Assembly: GCA_037447655.1 (NCBI GenBank)
Contig: JBBHKE010003029.1
Coordinates: forward strand, 30,001-90,516
DNA length: 60,516 nt
Direction of reading: 5' to 3'
DNA from: Zygnema cylindricum
Lineage: Eukaryota; Streptophyta; Zygnematophyceae; Zygnematales; Zygnemataceae
This document shows positions 33,863 through 44,691 of this stretch, one piece after another. Numbering within the stretch: position 1 is the first letter of the stretch; each line of letters opens with the position of its first letter. Below the pieces are notes generated by a model. The model was not told the DNA's origin. It searched no databases and was given only the letters and a program-made list of their open reading frames with translations. Made by a program: the position numbers and the translations under genes.

Positions 33863-34920
33863 TGTAGAAACTAAAGGTTTTTAGTATTTTCTAGGTTTAA
33901 ACATGTAAAGAAAAAAAGCAAAAAAGAAGTTGAGGCAGTCTGCCTCTAACTCCTCTCTCCAACTCCCACACATGTCGCAGTCACTGAAGGTTAGAGAGGA
34001 AGCTAGAGCCATGGCTGCCTATGTTGTCTTGAGAGAGACAGGTAGTTGTTTGGTAAGTTTACCAAAAGAAACTTGACGGACCCACGATTTAATCATGGTA
34101 GCTACCGTTCGTCAAGTGAAGCAGTAGCCGGTAGCTTTATCCTATTAGTATAGGGTCAGTGTTGAGGTATATAGGGTTTCATAAATATTTATAGATGTAT
34201 ACGTAGACAATTTTATTTAACGGCACGAACAAGTTCTTAGGGCATAGATACAGTTTTGTCTAGTACGGTGTACGGTACTCCACGAAACGAATACCGCGCA
34301 TTTGTTTCGACGGCGAAACAAATACCACGCAATCATTTTCCACGGCTAAAGTTAAAAGCCGATCTTGATGGAACGGTCGTGATAGATATCGAGATCGCGG
34401 AATGGGCGCTTTGGCGGTTTTCAGTCATCGCCACGTCAAGTGACACGTGGCATAACCACATTGGTTTGCGGCATCTTCGGAGAATACGGGGACGAATCCG
34501 AATATGGCAGGCGTCGACATTTTGGCCATACCGTACTATAGTCGTACAAAAAGTACTGCGACACCTGTATTTTTTTGTGCGACACAAAAATCTGATTGGT
34601 GCAATACTTTAGTAGTATAGTGTTTAGAGAGAGATTTAGGACTTAGAAAATTTGGTAGGTAGACCCCTCTCTCTCCCTGAGAGCTCTTGTACAAAAGGTC
34701 AACTTTGACTCTTCATAACCTAATGCTCTGGGGAGCAAATTCAGAGATTATTTTTGCTATCGACTGAAAGGAGTCTTATTTTCACAAGGGTGAAATTGGT
34801 CATTGTTTTTATCTGTCTGGGTGGGAGTTATTCTTGTGAAAACTCTAATGGGTCAGGGTTATCCTGAGGGCTTCTTGTGCGCTGCCTAGTCTGAGGTCTA
34901 ATGGAGGTCTCATAGTTTTA
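33863..34920 (+). repeat. 3' LTR of element 1
   Basis: Starts tgtagaaactaaagg and ends ctcatagtttta, followed by the target duplication gttag. Contains a stem of 10 bp (cttgacggac / gttcgtcaag, 34072-34116) enclosing a 5-bp stem with a 7-nt loop. Confidence 0.9.
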
Positions 34921-34925
34921 GTTAG

Positions 34926-35822
34926 CTTATGGTTGCCCCCTCTGCTATGGTTCGGACTTTCTTAACTTAAGAGAGCATTTTATTTATTAACGAAATTCCT
35001 CTCTTTCTCAGGTGATAGTGGTTTGGTTCCCCCTATCTTTGCGACCTTAACTCATTACGACCACCATTATCATGGTGTACCTTTAATAAATTGAAGTTAA
35101 TATATCACATTGAATTAAAAAGCGCGATGGTAAACCATTTTGAGTCTTTAATTTCTTTAAAGTTCCATTACCAACTCTCCGAACTTCTTGTTTTTTTTTC
35201 CCTTTCTTGTCTTTCCCTCTTGGTGACAAACGACACACATATTATCGGCCATTTGGGCGACATCGTGATGGCTAGTATTTTTTTCATATTTGGCAAAAAT
35301 AAACATTTCCATTCAATCCTCCTTCTTATATCTCCCCAACACTTTTTCTCTTGGTTTTACCCCCACTTCATGTGAAGGCATTCATCTGGTACCGTGCCAA
35401 GAGGGCTCGAATACTTTTCTAATCATGTTACTTGATTTTGCTTTTCAAACTGATTTGTCCTAAATGGATTATCTTCCTAACCTTCCTAACCCTCAAGAGG
35501 CCTTTTTCGAGGAGGTTTATCAACCACCGTCCCTCCTACGTCACCCACACGTCCCCTCCTATCTCTACTTTTATCATGTCACATTAGACTTACAAAACTT
35601 GTAGGATTCCCATCAATTACATTCTTCAACATAATAAATATATATCTGAGCCTCAAGCCCATCTTCGTTTTCTTGGAGGTCGATCTGCCTTCAGTTTTTC
35701 ACCACGGGGTTTGGAAGGTGTCTTCCCATCTCTTTTCTTTCATCTTACAAGCTCCCTCTTTCTCCCTCCTATTGGAGATGGATTGGCGGAAGCCATGAAA
35801 TTATAAACAAGAGAAAGATCAA
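34926..35822 (+). other. Spacer with a possible gene fragment and a W-type gag start
   Basis: 35650-35775 (+) translates to a segment with SAFSFSPRGLEGVFPSLFFH and LFLPPI. It resembles the RFQPRAMKDFLFILKEL...IPLPSD segment of the two-exon gene at 23.7 kb. It is cut off at about 35776, where W-family leader and the first ten or so gag codons (- strand) begin. The remainder (35091-35375 frame) has no recognisable domain. Confidence 0.35.
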
Positions 35823-36341
35823 TGCACTCGAGAGAGAAATTGATTTGTATTTGGGATGATTTCATTAGGTGAGAAAAGTCACTTATATACAAAATACACA
35901 GTGCTAATTACTGTGGAGTTTAAGCTCTCTATGGTGCGCTGTAACAAAAGGATCCTAGTCTAGATTCTAATTTATGTGTTCGTGACTTTACCTAATTGAC
36001 GTTACGACTAGATCATACAATATGTAGTCTACATTCTAACGTATTTAGACTAGAGTCTAAAAGATTGAATCTAGGGTGGCAATTTACAGAAGTAATTAAG
36101 ACCTAAAGTAACGACGTAGAGTCAAGCGACAAAAAGTACGACACCACGAACAAAATACAAAAGATAATCACAATAAGGAGAAATAAACATATGTAGGATA
36201 AAGAGAGAGATCGTCGCTCAAAGGACTTGTACGAAGGGCGGTAAGACTAGACCGACGGATGTAATGATAAGTACGAAAGAGACCAAAAGAGAGTCGCCAA
36301 AAAAACTTGTACGTAGGGCAGCAAGAGTGGAACCCTTAACA
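35823..36341 (-). repeat. LTR of copia element W (519 bp), 3' side
   Basis: Read on the - strand it starts TGTTAAGGGTT and ends TGCA, and it aligns with the LTR at 52829-53311. A polypurine tract (aaaaggggg) and RNase H sequence precede it, so it is W's 3' LTR. Leader plus a gag start also follow it, so the same LTR served another copy or is a recombinant. Confidence 0.8.
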
Positions 36342-36349
36342 CCCCCTTT

Positions 36350-36642
36350 TAAGCAAAACTTAGGAAGTAGATTGAGATAAACACAAAGGAAATTTAGCCA
36401 AGAGGAGAACGAAGACGAATGCCAAAATAGAGGCGATGCTGCTCAAAGTGAGGGCAATGAGAGTAATAATATTGAATGTCCATGTGCTTCGTCGTTTTGT
36501 GGTGAACACGATTTTAGATAAAAGCAAAGGCTTATTGGGAATCGGAAAAAATAAGAGTAGGAGCCGAAGTGGGAAATCTAAGATTGGAAAGCAGAGTGCG
36601 AATCTTGATAGCTTCCTTGGCGGTGTGATTAGCGGCCATATA
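36350..36642 (-). pseudogene. RNase H C-terminal remnant of copia element W
   Basis: Beginning exactly at the X LTR boundary, the - strand reads YMAANHTAKEAIKIRTLLSN then LRFPTSAPTLIFSDSQ and a stop. This is the region after the catalytic E of copia RNase H (EYMAA...AKEAI) through the third acidic motif (SDSQ). The sequence continues to the polypurine tract and LTR of W. The N-terminal part of the domain is missing because the X/Y array starts here. Confidence 0.75.
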
Positions 36643-37699
36643 TGCAACTCTGAGATCTCCATAGGTCCTCAGAGTATGCAGCTCACACGAAGCCTCTAGG
36701 ATAAAACTGACCCCATTGTGTTTCAGCAGGAATAACTGCCACCTTGGCAGACAAAAACTCTGACCACCTTCACCGTTGTGAAGGCAAGACTTTTTTAAGT
36801 CGATAACAAAAAGAACATCTGAATTTGCTTTCTTGAGCAGTAAGTTATGAAGGGTCAAAGTTGACCTTTTGTACAGAAGCTCTCTGGGAGAGAAGGTCCA
36901 ATCTATCAAATTTTTCTAAGTCCTATCTCTCCCTAAAACTCTATCTACTGAACTACGTCACCAATCATAATACTGTATCCTACATAAAGGTACAGGTGCC
37001 GGTGTACTTTGTTGTTTTTGAAAACTTAGTTTCGTGCGTACGGAGCGTTTCGTGCGTACGCGATGTTTCGTGCGTACGCATTTACGCGATATATTGTGGA
37101 GGTTCGAAAGGATTTATGGATTGGGGAATTAAATGCCAAGAGGCAATTGATGTGAAGTCGACCGCAAACCACCGAAAACCTATTCCGTGTTCTCGGCTGC
37201 TTCGGCGTCCGATTAAGCTAGATTACAATCGTGTTCGTCATAAATACTTGCGCACTATTTGTTTTGTCTTCGAAACAAGATGCGCGGTATCCGTTTCAGA
37301 TTTTTCCGTACGCCGTACATTACAAACTGTATCTATGTCTAAATATCCCGTTAAATGAAATAGCATATGTGTTATCATTTATATAGCTTCCAAACCGTAT
37401 ATATTCTAACCTTGATCTTAGACTAATTGGCTAAAGTAACCGGCTACCGGCCACCCTAACGGACGACAACTACCAGGTTCAAATCATGGGTCCATCAAGA
37501 TCTATTTTGGTAAATCTACCAACCTAATATCTGTCCCCGTCGGGATAGCATAGGCCGCCATGGTTCTATCTCGCTCTCCAACTTTCAATGGTTGCAACAC
37601 GTGTGGAAGCTGGAGAGAGGAGTTAGAGTCAGACTGCATCTGCTACTTTTTTGCATTTTACAAACCTAGAAAATACTAAAATAACCTTTAATTTCTACA
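36643..37699 (-). repeat. 3' LTR of copia element X
   Basis: Bounded by tgcaactc (left) and tttctaca (right), that is TGTAGAAA...GAGTTGCA on the - strand. Aligns with the LTRs at 41049-42076 and 46409-47394. It differs from both over about 37010-37130, where foreign sequence replaces LTR sequence (separate entry). Confidence 0.88.
37010..37130 (+). repeat. Foreign segment inside the X 3' LTR, matching 58.88-59.04 kb
   Basis: The segment contains three copies of gtttcgtgcgtacg. With its flanks (tttgttgttttt gaaaacttag; tgtggaggttcgaaaggatt; ggattggggaa) it matches the reverse complement of about 58880-59035, with one deletion of about 45 bp. The sister LTRs at 41.0 and 46.4 kb have ordinary LTR sequence here. 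Confidence 0.75.
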
Positions 37700-37712
37700 C
37701 TCCCTTTATTTT

Positions 37713-38525
37713 CTAGTCACTGTTTATTTTAAGACCACACTTCTCCTGATAGAAAATTAGTTTAGGGGGAGGCAAATGTTTAGTCATCATATCTGCTACC
37801 ATTTCACAATCTGGTTTATACTCCAAACTGATTATCTTGTTTTTTACTTTCTTCCTAACAAAGCTAAGTTTAATGTCCATGTGTTTGGCTTTAAAGTGAT
37901 ATTTAAGATTGGCAGAAATGACAATGGCAGCCTGATTATCACAAAACAATTTTTGGACACCACTCTGAAGATGACCAAGCTCACCAAGCAAAGATTTGAC
38001 CCACAATAATTCTTTTACCGCAGAGCAAAAACCCATGTACTCAGCCTCCATGGTGGATTGAGCAATGAATTTTTGCTGCTTGCTGCTCTTGCAGCAAGCC
38101 CCATCACCCACATACAATACATATCCAGATGTGCATCTCCTCATAGAAGCATCCCCATAGCTGGCATCACTCCAAGTGGTGATGTTAGTATTTTTCCCAC
38201 CCAAATGCAACCATAAATCCCTAGTCCCTATGAGATATCTAAGGACTCTCTTAGCTGCCCCCCAATCTTTCTTAGTGGGAGCATTCAGTTTCCTACTTTG
38301 TACTCCTACAGCTGCGGCTATGTCAGGACATTTACAATTCATGAAATATATTAGGCTGCCCACTACTTGTCTATAAAGGATGGTCTGCAAAAATATTTTC
38401 TCTTCCGGGCCTACCTCATCATCTAAGATTATAACTCCCTCTTCCACACTCCCCTCACTTCCCTTCTTTAATTCTATAGGAGTGGTACAACTATTAGCCT
38501 TGTCCATTTTTAATTTTTCTAACAT
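37713..38525 (-). CDS. RT-connection/RNase H frame of element X (copia)
   Basis: 270 open codons beginning MLEKLKMDKANSCTT. RNase H in copia elements degrades the RNA strand during reverse transcription. Catalytic residues D (TWSDASYGD), E (STMEAEYM) and D (FCDNQAA) are all present, followed by HFKAKHMDIKLSFVRKKV and the terminal EKCGLKINSD before the polypurine tract. Nearly identical to 42090-42716 of element Y. As part of a broken polyprotein it is unlikely to be expressed usefully. Confidence 0.85.
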   Translation of the reverse strand: MLEKLKMDKANSCTTPIELKKGSEGSVEEGVIILDDEVGPEEKIFLQTILYRQVVGSLIYFMNCKCPDIAAAVGVQSRKLNAPTKKDWGAAKRVLRYLIGTRDLWLHLGGKNTNITTWSDASYGDASMRRCTSGYVLYVGDGACCKSSKQQKFIAQSTMEAEYMGFCSAVKELLWVKSLLGELGHLQSGVQKLFCDNQAAIVISANLKYHFKAKHMDIKLSFVRKKVKNKIISLEYKPDCEMVADMMTKHLPPPKLIFYQEKCGLKINSD

Positions 38526-41033
38526 GTTTCCAATGGCCTGCTTTTGAGTTAATGTTATTATTTTTCTATCTCTGTCTCTCTCTACCTGAATTCCTAAAAT
38601 ACCTTGCTTCTCTCATATCTTTCATCTCAAATTTTCCTTTTAGATCATTCTTCAACTTATTTATTTTATCGATAGATTTACTTAAAACAAGCAAATCATC
38701 AACATAAATTGCAATAAAAATAATTCCTTCCTCATCTTCAAACAAATAAATTGAGTGATCTGAGCTGATTCGAATATATCCCAAACTTGTAAGAAACTCA
38801 TCGAGCTTCTTGTTCTATTAGCGAGGCGCCTATTTCAGCCCATAAAAAGATTTGGTTAATCGGCATACCTTGCTTTCCTCCCCATCCTCCAGAAATTCTT
38901 CGGGCTGTAGCATAAAAATTTCCTCTTCCAACTCTCCATGTAGAAATGCCGTCTTGATATCCATTTGATGTCTTCTGCTGTCACCATACTGAGAAGTATC
39001 TGAACCGAAAGAAACGTGATGACCGGAAAAAAAGTCTCCTCGTAGTCAATTCCCTCTTTCTGGGTAAATCCCTTCGCCACTAACCGAGCCTTGTAGCGCT
39101 CAATGGTGTTATCCGAGTTGAGTTTCAACTTAAATACCCACTTACACCTAATTAGAATTTTGTCAAGAGGACAATCCATCAATTCTTATGTATTGGCCGC
39201 CATAATTGAGGCCAACTCCTCATTAATGGTTGTCTTCTAGCAGTTTCTCTTAGGACAAGTCATTGCCTCGGTATAAGTTTGAGGTTCATTGGGGTGAGAA
39301 AGTTTGGTTACCTTATTGTTAACTTGCCTCTCTTGCAGTCTTTTGCTGCTTCTATTTCCTCTTTCAAACTCGGTTGCCGTAATAGATGGCTCTCTTGGAT
39401 TCTTCTGAACAGTTTTTACTTCTCCCCTATCCCTTGATTCTGGGTCGATTTCCACCAAGTCTTCCGCTTCGGTTGGAGTTAATACTAGGGGTTCCACATT
39501 TGGGTCCTTCTCGATCTGATTCGTACCTACAAGATCATCATCTTCTTGAAATCCTGGATAGTTAGGAAGCTCAAAGTCATCATAATTTTCTGACTCAAAT
39601 CTGATTTTGATTGTCTTTGTATGCTTAAAGGGATCTATAGATTTTCCTTCATCCATAACCACTAGATGCTTCACTAGGATAATATCCTCTTTATTGAGAT
39701 CATAGACTCTATATCCGTTTACATCTTCATCATATCCTAGTAGATATCCTAGTGTTTCTTTTGGGTCTAACTTTCAGGTTGACCGATCTGTGTCTAAACT
39801 GAACACTTAACTACCGAAAACCTATAAGTGTGAAATATTTGGTTTTCGGCCTGTCTATCTCCCGTAGGGTGTTTGGCCTTATACTGTTGAAATCAGAACT
39901 CTATTATTGAGATAATTTGCACAATTCATTGCTTCGACCCAAAACTTCTTTCCTATCATCTTATCTGACAACATACTTATAGTATTATCACTCAGAAAAT
40001 CCTCAAACTGGTTAGAGGTATACTCTCCACCATTGTCACTCCTTACTCTCTTGATTGAGGTTTCATGGAGTTTTTCACTCCATGTTTTATATTGTTTAAA
40101 ACATTATTGAGCCTCTGACTTATTTAAAAAAAGCACACCATGGAATACCGAGACTAATCATCGGTGATAGTCATCATAAATCTCTTCCCCCTGGATGATG
40201 GCACTCTGGCTGGCCCCCAAATATCTGTGTGTACTAAATCTAGAATCTTTTCTCCCTTATAGGTGGCAGTTTTTGGGAATGGTAACGTGTGTGATTTACC
40301 TTGAGCACATCCACTACAATCACTTAGATTCTCACTTTCATCGAACTGAATCCCTTCCTCTACTCCAAATCCACCTTGTGTTCGCCAAGTCTTGCACACG
40401 GTTGACTATGTTATATAACTCATTGGGTAACTTCATCAGTAAACAATTAACCTTTTCCTTTTCACTCAATATTTTTCTAGCACTCTCTAGTTCCATGAAA
40501 AATGTAGCAAGCTCATTGCAAAAATCCAACATCTTACCCTTTTTGTATACATACTCCTTAATTTTTTGATCAGCCAACTTTTATTGCTAAATCGTAGCAC
40601 TTCGGTAGATCTCTATGAGAGCCACCCAAATATCAGATGCCCTCTCTACATGCAAATGAGGAGATGCAAGCCCTTGAGTAAGATGGCGGAGGATAAAGTG
40701 CTTAGCCGTCATATTGTAGTAGTCCTAGGTATCGATATCATTCTCCTCGTTCCTCGGAATAGATGACATAAATGCCGAGTTGGTTGCTATTGGTGTGACT
40801 GTCTCCTTCTCCTTTCCTTTGTTTACCACCTTTCCTTCCTTTGTCTCCTCAGTTGAAGATGGATCTGTATCTCTAGTGAATCTGCCTACTGTAACCCTAG
40901 AGGTATCCCAAGACTTGATGGACGCCTCACCCATCCACTCACTATTCCCCAAAACTGCTTGTCACATAAAGCTCCTGTCATTATACTTTCCCAGTATATA
41001 AAGCCAACTCCTTTGAATATGAGCACCCTAGAG

Positions 41034-41048
41034 GGTGGGCCCATAACC
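41034..41048 (-). promoter_or_regulatory. Primer-binding site of element X (initiator tRNA-Met anticodon arm)
   Basis: On the - strand ggttatgggcccacc follows the LTR end (GTTGCA) without a gap. It is complementary to the anticodon stem-loop of plant initiator tRNA-Met (GGTGGGCCCATAACC). The ATG inside it is in frame with gag. Confidence 0.75.
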
Positions 41049-42076
41049 TGCAACTTTAAGATCTCCATAGGTCCTCAGAGTAGGCAGCTCACACGAAGCC
41101 TCTAGGATAACCATGACCCCTTTCTGTTTCATCAAGAATAACTACCACCTTGGTAGACAAAAACCCTGACCATCTTCACCCTTGTGAAGGGAAGACTCTA
41201 GTGATTCGATAGCAAAAATAATCTATGAATTTGCTCTCCTGTGTAGTAAGTTATGGAGGGTCAAACCTTTTATACAGAAGCTCTCTGGGAGAGTGGGTTT
41301 AATCAATCAAATTTTTCTAAGTCTTATCTCTCTTTAAAAATCTATTTATTGAAGTACGGCACCAATCATAATATTGTATTGTACATAAAGGTACAGTTGC
41401 CGGTGTACTTTCTGTACGACCATTGTATGACATGGCCAACAAGTCGACACATGTCACTTTTGGATTCGTTTCTGTAATCCACTGAGATGCCGTAATTTAA
41501 TGTGATTGTGCCAGGTGGCAATTGATGTGACGTCAACCTCAAACCGCCGAAAACCTATTCCGTGATGTCGGATGCTTCGTGGCCGTCCAATTTAGCTGGA
41601 TTACATTCGTGGCTGTTATAAACAGTTGCGCAATATTTGTTTCGTCTTCGAAACAAGATGCGCGGTATCTGTTTCAGATTTTCTGTACGCCGTACATTAT
41701 AAACTGTATCTATGTCTAAATATCTCGTTAAATGAAATAGCCTATGTGTCATCATTTTAATAGCTACGAAACCGTATATGCTCTAACCTTGATCTTAGAC
41801 TAATTGGCTAAGGTAACCGACTACCGGCTACCCTGACGGACAGCAGGTACCAAGTTCAAATCCTGGGTCCATCAAGATCTATTTTGGTAAATCTACCAAC
41901 CTAATGTCAGTGTCCGTCAAGATAGCATAAGCGGCCATGGTTCTATCTCCCTCTCCAAATTTCAGTGACTACGACAAGTGTGGAAGCTGGAGAGAGGAGT
42001 TAGAGTCAGACTGCATCTGCTACTTTTTTGCATTTTACAAACCTAGAAAATACTAAAATAACCTTTAATTTCTACA
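41049..42076 (-). repeat. Central LTR shared by elements X and Y
   Basis: Bounded by tgcaacttt and tttctaca. It is the 5' LTR of X and the 3' LTR of Y. Its right-hand part and the polypurine tract beyond are almost identical to those at 37.7 kb. Confidence 0.88.
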
Positions 42077-42089
42077 CTCCCTTTATTTT

Positions 42090-42716
42090 CTAGTCACTGT
42101 TTATTTTAAGACCACACTTCTCCTGATAGAAAATTAGTTTAGGGGGAGGCAAATGTTTAGTCATCATATCTGCTACCATTTCACAATCTGGTTTATACTC
42201 CAAACTGATTATCTTGTTTTTTACTTTCTTCCTAACAAAGCTAAGTTTAATGTCCATGTGTTTGGCTTTAAAGTGATATTTAAGATTGGCAGAAATGACA
42301 ATGGCAGCCTGATTATCACAAAACAATTTTTGGACACCACGCTGAAGATGACCAAGCTCACCAAGCAAAGATTTGACCCACAATAATTCTTTTACCGCAG
42401 AGCAAGAACCCATGTACTCAGCCTCCATGGTGGATTGAGCAATGAATTTTTGCTGCTTGCTGCTCTTGCAGCAAGCCCCATCACCCACATACAATACATA
42501 TCCAGATATGCATCTCCTCATAGGAGCATCCCCATAGCTGGCATCACTCCAAGTGGTGATGTTAGTATTTTTCCCACCCAAATGCAACCATAAATCCCTA
42601 GTCCCTATGAGATATCTAAGGACTCTCTTAGCTGCCCCCCAATCTTTCTTAGTGGGAGCATTCAGTTTCCTACTTTGTACTCCTATAGTTGCGGCTATGT
42701 CAAGACATGGGTACAA
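42090..42716 (-). CDS. RNase H frame of element Y (copia)
   Basis: 208 codons with the full set of acidic residues (TWSDASYGD, STMEAEYM, FCDNQAA) and the same C-terminus as X. The upstream connection to RT is broken near 42716-42764, where RT-side sequence (LDDEVGLEEKRFM) ends in another frame. Differs from the X copy at only a few residues. Confidence 0.85.
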   Translation of the reverse strand: MYPCLDIAATIGVQSRKLNAPTKKDWGAAKRVLRYLIGTRDLWLHLGGKNTNITTWSDASYGDAPMRRCISGYVLYVGDGACCKSSKQQKFIAQSTMEAEYMGSCSAVKELLWVKSLLGELGHLQRGVQKLFCDNQAAIVISANLKYHFKAKHMDIKLSFVRKKVKNKIISLEYKPDCEMVADMMTKHLPPPKLIFYQEKCGLKINSD

Positions 42717-43062
42717 TTCATGAAATATATTAGGCTGCCCACTACTTGTCTATAAGGGATGGTCTACATAAATCTTTTCTCTTCCAGGCCTACCTCATCA
42801 TCTAAGATTATAACTCCCTCTTCCTCACTCCCCTCACTTCCCTTCTTTAATTCCATAGGAGTGGTACAACTATTAGCCTTGTCTATTTTGAATTTTTCTA
42901 ACATATTTCCAATGGCCTCTTTTTGAGTTAATCTTATAATCTTTCTGTCTCTGTCTCTCTCTACCTGAATTCCCAAAATATACCTTGCTTCTCTCATATC
43001 TTTCATCTCAAATCTTCCCTTTAAATAATTTTTCAACATATTTATTTTATCCATAGATTTAC

Positions 43063-43887
43063 TTAAAAAAGCAAATTATCAACATAAATTGCAATAAAAA
43101 TAATTCCTTCCTCATCTTCAAACAAATAAATTGAGTGATGTGAGCTGATCCGAATATATCCTAAACTTGTAAGAAAATCATAGAGTTTTTGGTTCCATTG
43201 TTGAGGCGCCTGTTTCAGCCCATACAAAGATTTGATCAATCGGCATACCTTGCTTTCCTCCCCTTGCTCCACAAATCCTTCGAGTTGTCGCATAAAAATT
43301 TCCTCTTCGAACACTCCATGTAGGAAGGCCGTCTTGATGTCCATGTGACGCACTTCCATGTTTTCTACTGCCGCCATACTGAGTAGTATCCGAACCGAAG
43401 GAAACCTGACGACCGGAGCGAAAGTCTCCTCGTAGTCAATTCCCTCTTTCTGGGTAAATCCCTTCGCCACTAACCGAGCCTTGTAGCACTCAATGGTGTT
43501 ATCCGGGTTGAGTTTCAGCTTAAATACCCACTTACACCCAATTGGCTTCCTGTCAAGAGGACAATCCACCAATTCCCATGTATCGGCCGCCATAATTGAG
43601 GCTATCTCCTCATTAATGGTTGCCTTCCACCGGTTTCTTTCACGACAAGTCATTGCCTCATTATAAGTTTGAGGTTCATCGGGGTGAGACGTGTTCGTTA
43701 CCTTATTGTTAACTTGTCTATCTTCCAGTCTTTTGCTGCTTCTTCTTCCTCCCTCAAACTCGGTTGCCGTAATAGATGGCTCTCTTGGATTCTTCCGAAC
43801 AGTTTCTACTTCTCCCATATCCCTTGATTCTGGGTTGATTTCCACCACGTCTTCCGCTTCGGTTGGAGTTAATACTAGGGGTTCCAC
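43063..43887 (-). CDS. Linker and reverse transcriptase frame of element Y (copia)
   Basis: 274 codons. A polar linker (TEAEDVVEINPESRD) precedes the copia-type RT: WELVDCPLDRKPIGCKWVFK, then [59 protein letters not shown], and the catalytic box reading YVDNLL instead of YVDD. The change of the second Asp to Asn should abolish polymerisation. A frameshift follows directly, and the rest of the domain continues at 42764-43054. Confidence 0.88.
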   Translation of the reverse strand: MEPLVLTPTEAEDVVEINPESRDMGEVETVRKNPREPSITATEFEGGRRSSKRLEDRQVNNKVTNTSHPDEPQTYNEAMTCRERNRWKATINEEIASIMAADTWELVDCPLDRKPIGCKWVFKLKLNPDNTIECYKARLVAKGFTQKEGIDYEETFAPVVRFPSVRILLSMAAVENMEVRHMDIKTAFLHGVFEEEIFMRQLEGFVEQGEESKVCRLIKSLYGLKQAPQQWNQKLYDFLTSLGYIRISSHHSIYLFEDEEGIIFIAIYVDNLLF

Positions 43888-44163
43888 ATTTGGGTCCTTC
43901 TCGATCTGATTCGTACCTACAAGATCATCATCTTCTTGAAATCCTAGATAGTTAGGAAGCTCAAAGTCATCATAATTTTATGACTCAAATCTGATTCTGA
44001 TTGTCTTTGTATGCTTAAAGGGATATATAGATTTTCCTTCATCCATAACCACTAGATGCTTCACTAGGATAATATCCTCTCTTTTGAGATCATAGACTCT
44101 GTATCCTTTTATATCTTCATCATATCTTAGTAGATATCCTGGTTTTCCTTTTGGGTCTAACTT

Positions 44164-44679
44164 CTAGTTTGACCGATCTTGGTCTAAATTGAACACTAGA
44201 CTACCGTAAACCTTTAAGTGTGAAACATTTGGTTTTCGGCCTGTCCATCTCTCAAAGGGTTTTTGGCCTTTTACTGCTGAAGTAAGAACTCTATTCTTGA
44301 GATAATTTGCACAGTTCATTGCTTCGGCCCAAAACTTCTTTCCTATCTTCTTATCTGACAGCATACTCCTAGCACTATCACTTAGTGTTCTATTTAATCT
44401 TTCAGCTACACCATTTTGCTCAGGATTTTCAGGAACTGTCTTTTGGTGTTGCACTCCATCTTCTCTCAAAAAATCTTGAAACTGGTTAGTGGTATACTCT
44501 CCACCATTATCACTCCTTACTCTCTTGATTGAGGTTTGATGGAGTTTTTCACTCCATGCTTTATATTGTTTAAAACATTCATGAGCATATGACTTATTTT
44601 TCAAAAAATACACCCTGGAATATCGAGACCAATCATCGGTGATAGTCATCATAAATCTCTTCCCCAGGGGTGATGGCAC
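44164..44679 (-). CDS. Integrase core frame of element Y (copia)
   Basis: 171 codons. Integrase inserts the cDNA into the host genome. The DDE triad is complete: D in MTITDDWSRYS, D in RVRSDNGGEYTT, and E in QNGVAERLNRTL, with exactly 35 residues between the second D and the E, the classical D,D35E spacing. The C-terminal part RWTGRKPNVSHLKVYG is typical of copia integrases. It ends at a stop, where element 1 and X show the polyprotein once continued. Confidence 0.9.
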   Translation of the reverse strand: MPSPLGKRFMMTITDDWSRYSRVYFLKNKSYAHECFKQYKAWSEKLHQTSIKRVRSDNGGEYTTNQFQDFLREDGVQHQKTVPENPEQNGVAERLNRTLSDSARSMLSDKKIGKKFWAEAMNCANYLKNRVLTSAVKGQKPFERWTGRKPNVSHLKVYGSLVFNLDQDRSN

Positions 44680-44691
44680 TCTGGCCGGACC

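Larger units (their letters stand above)
28509..34920 (+). mobile_element. Complete but decayed Ty1/copia retrotransposon, element 1
   Basis: LTRs of about 1055 bp bound a 4.3-kb interior. The 5-bp target duplication GTTAG flanks the element exactly (28504-28508 and 34921-34925). The interior shows gag, protease, integrase, RT and RNase H in the order typical of copia, colinear with elements X and Y on the other strand. Many stops (TAG, TAA and TGA) and small frameshifts interrupt every domain, so it cannot encode working proteins. It is the only element in the window whose two flanks still match. Confidence 0.92.
37700..41048 (-). pseudogene. Interior of copia element X (gag-pol remnant, internally deleted)
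   Basis: Reading from the right on the - strand: gag from the ATG at 41044 (MGPPSRVLIFKGVGFIYWES), gag core to about 40390 (LADQKIKEYVYKKGKM; NELATFFMELES). Then a deletion fuses gag to GAG-pre-integrase (CSGCAQGKSHTLPFPK, 40154-40399), removing about 0.9 kb including the zinc knuckle and protease that Y retains. A second deletion of about 90 bp falls in the integrase near 39990, taking out the region before the catalytic E. RT at 38566-39182 ([36 protein letters not shown]) is frameshifted. RNase H at 37713-38525 is one open frame of 270 codons with WSDASYGD, STMEAEYM and FCDNQAA. Confidence 0.88.
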
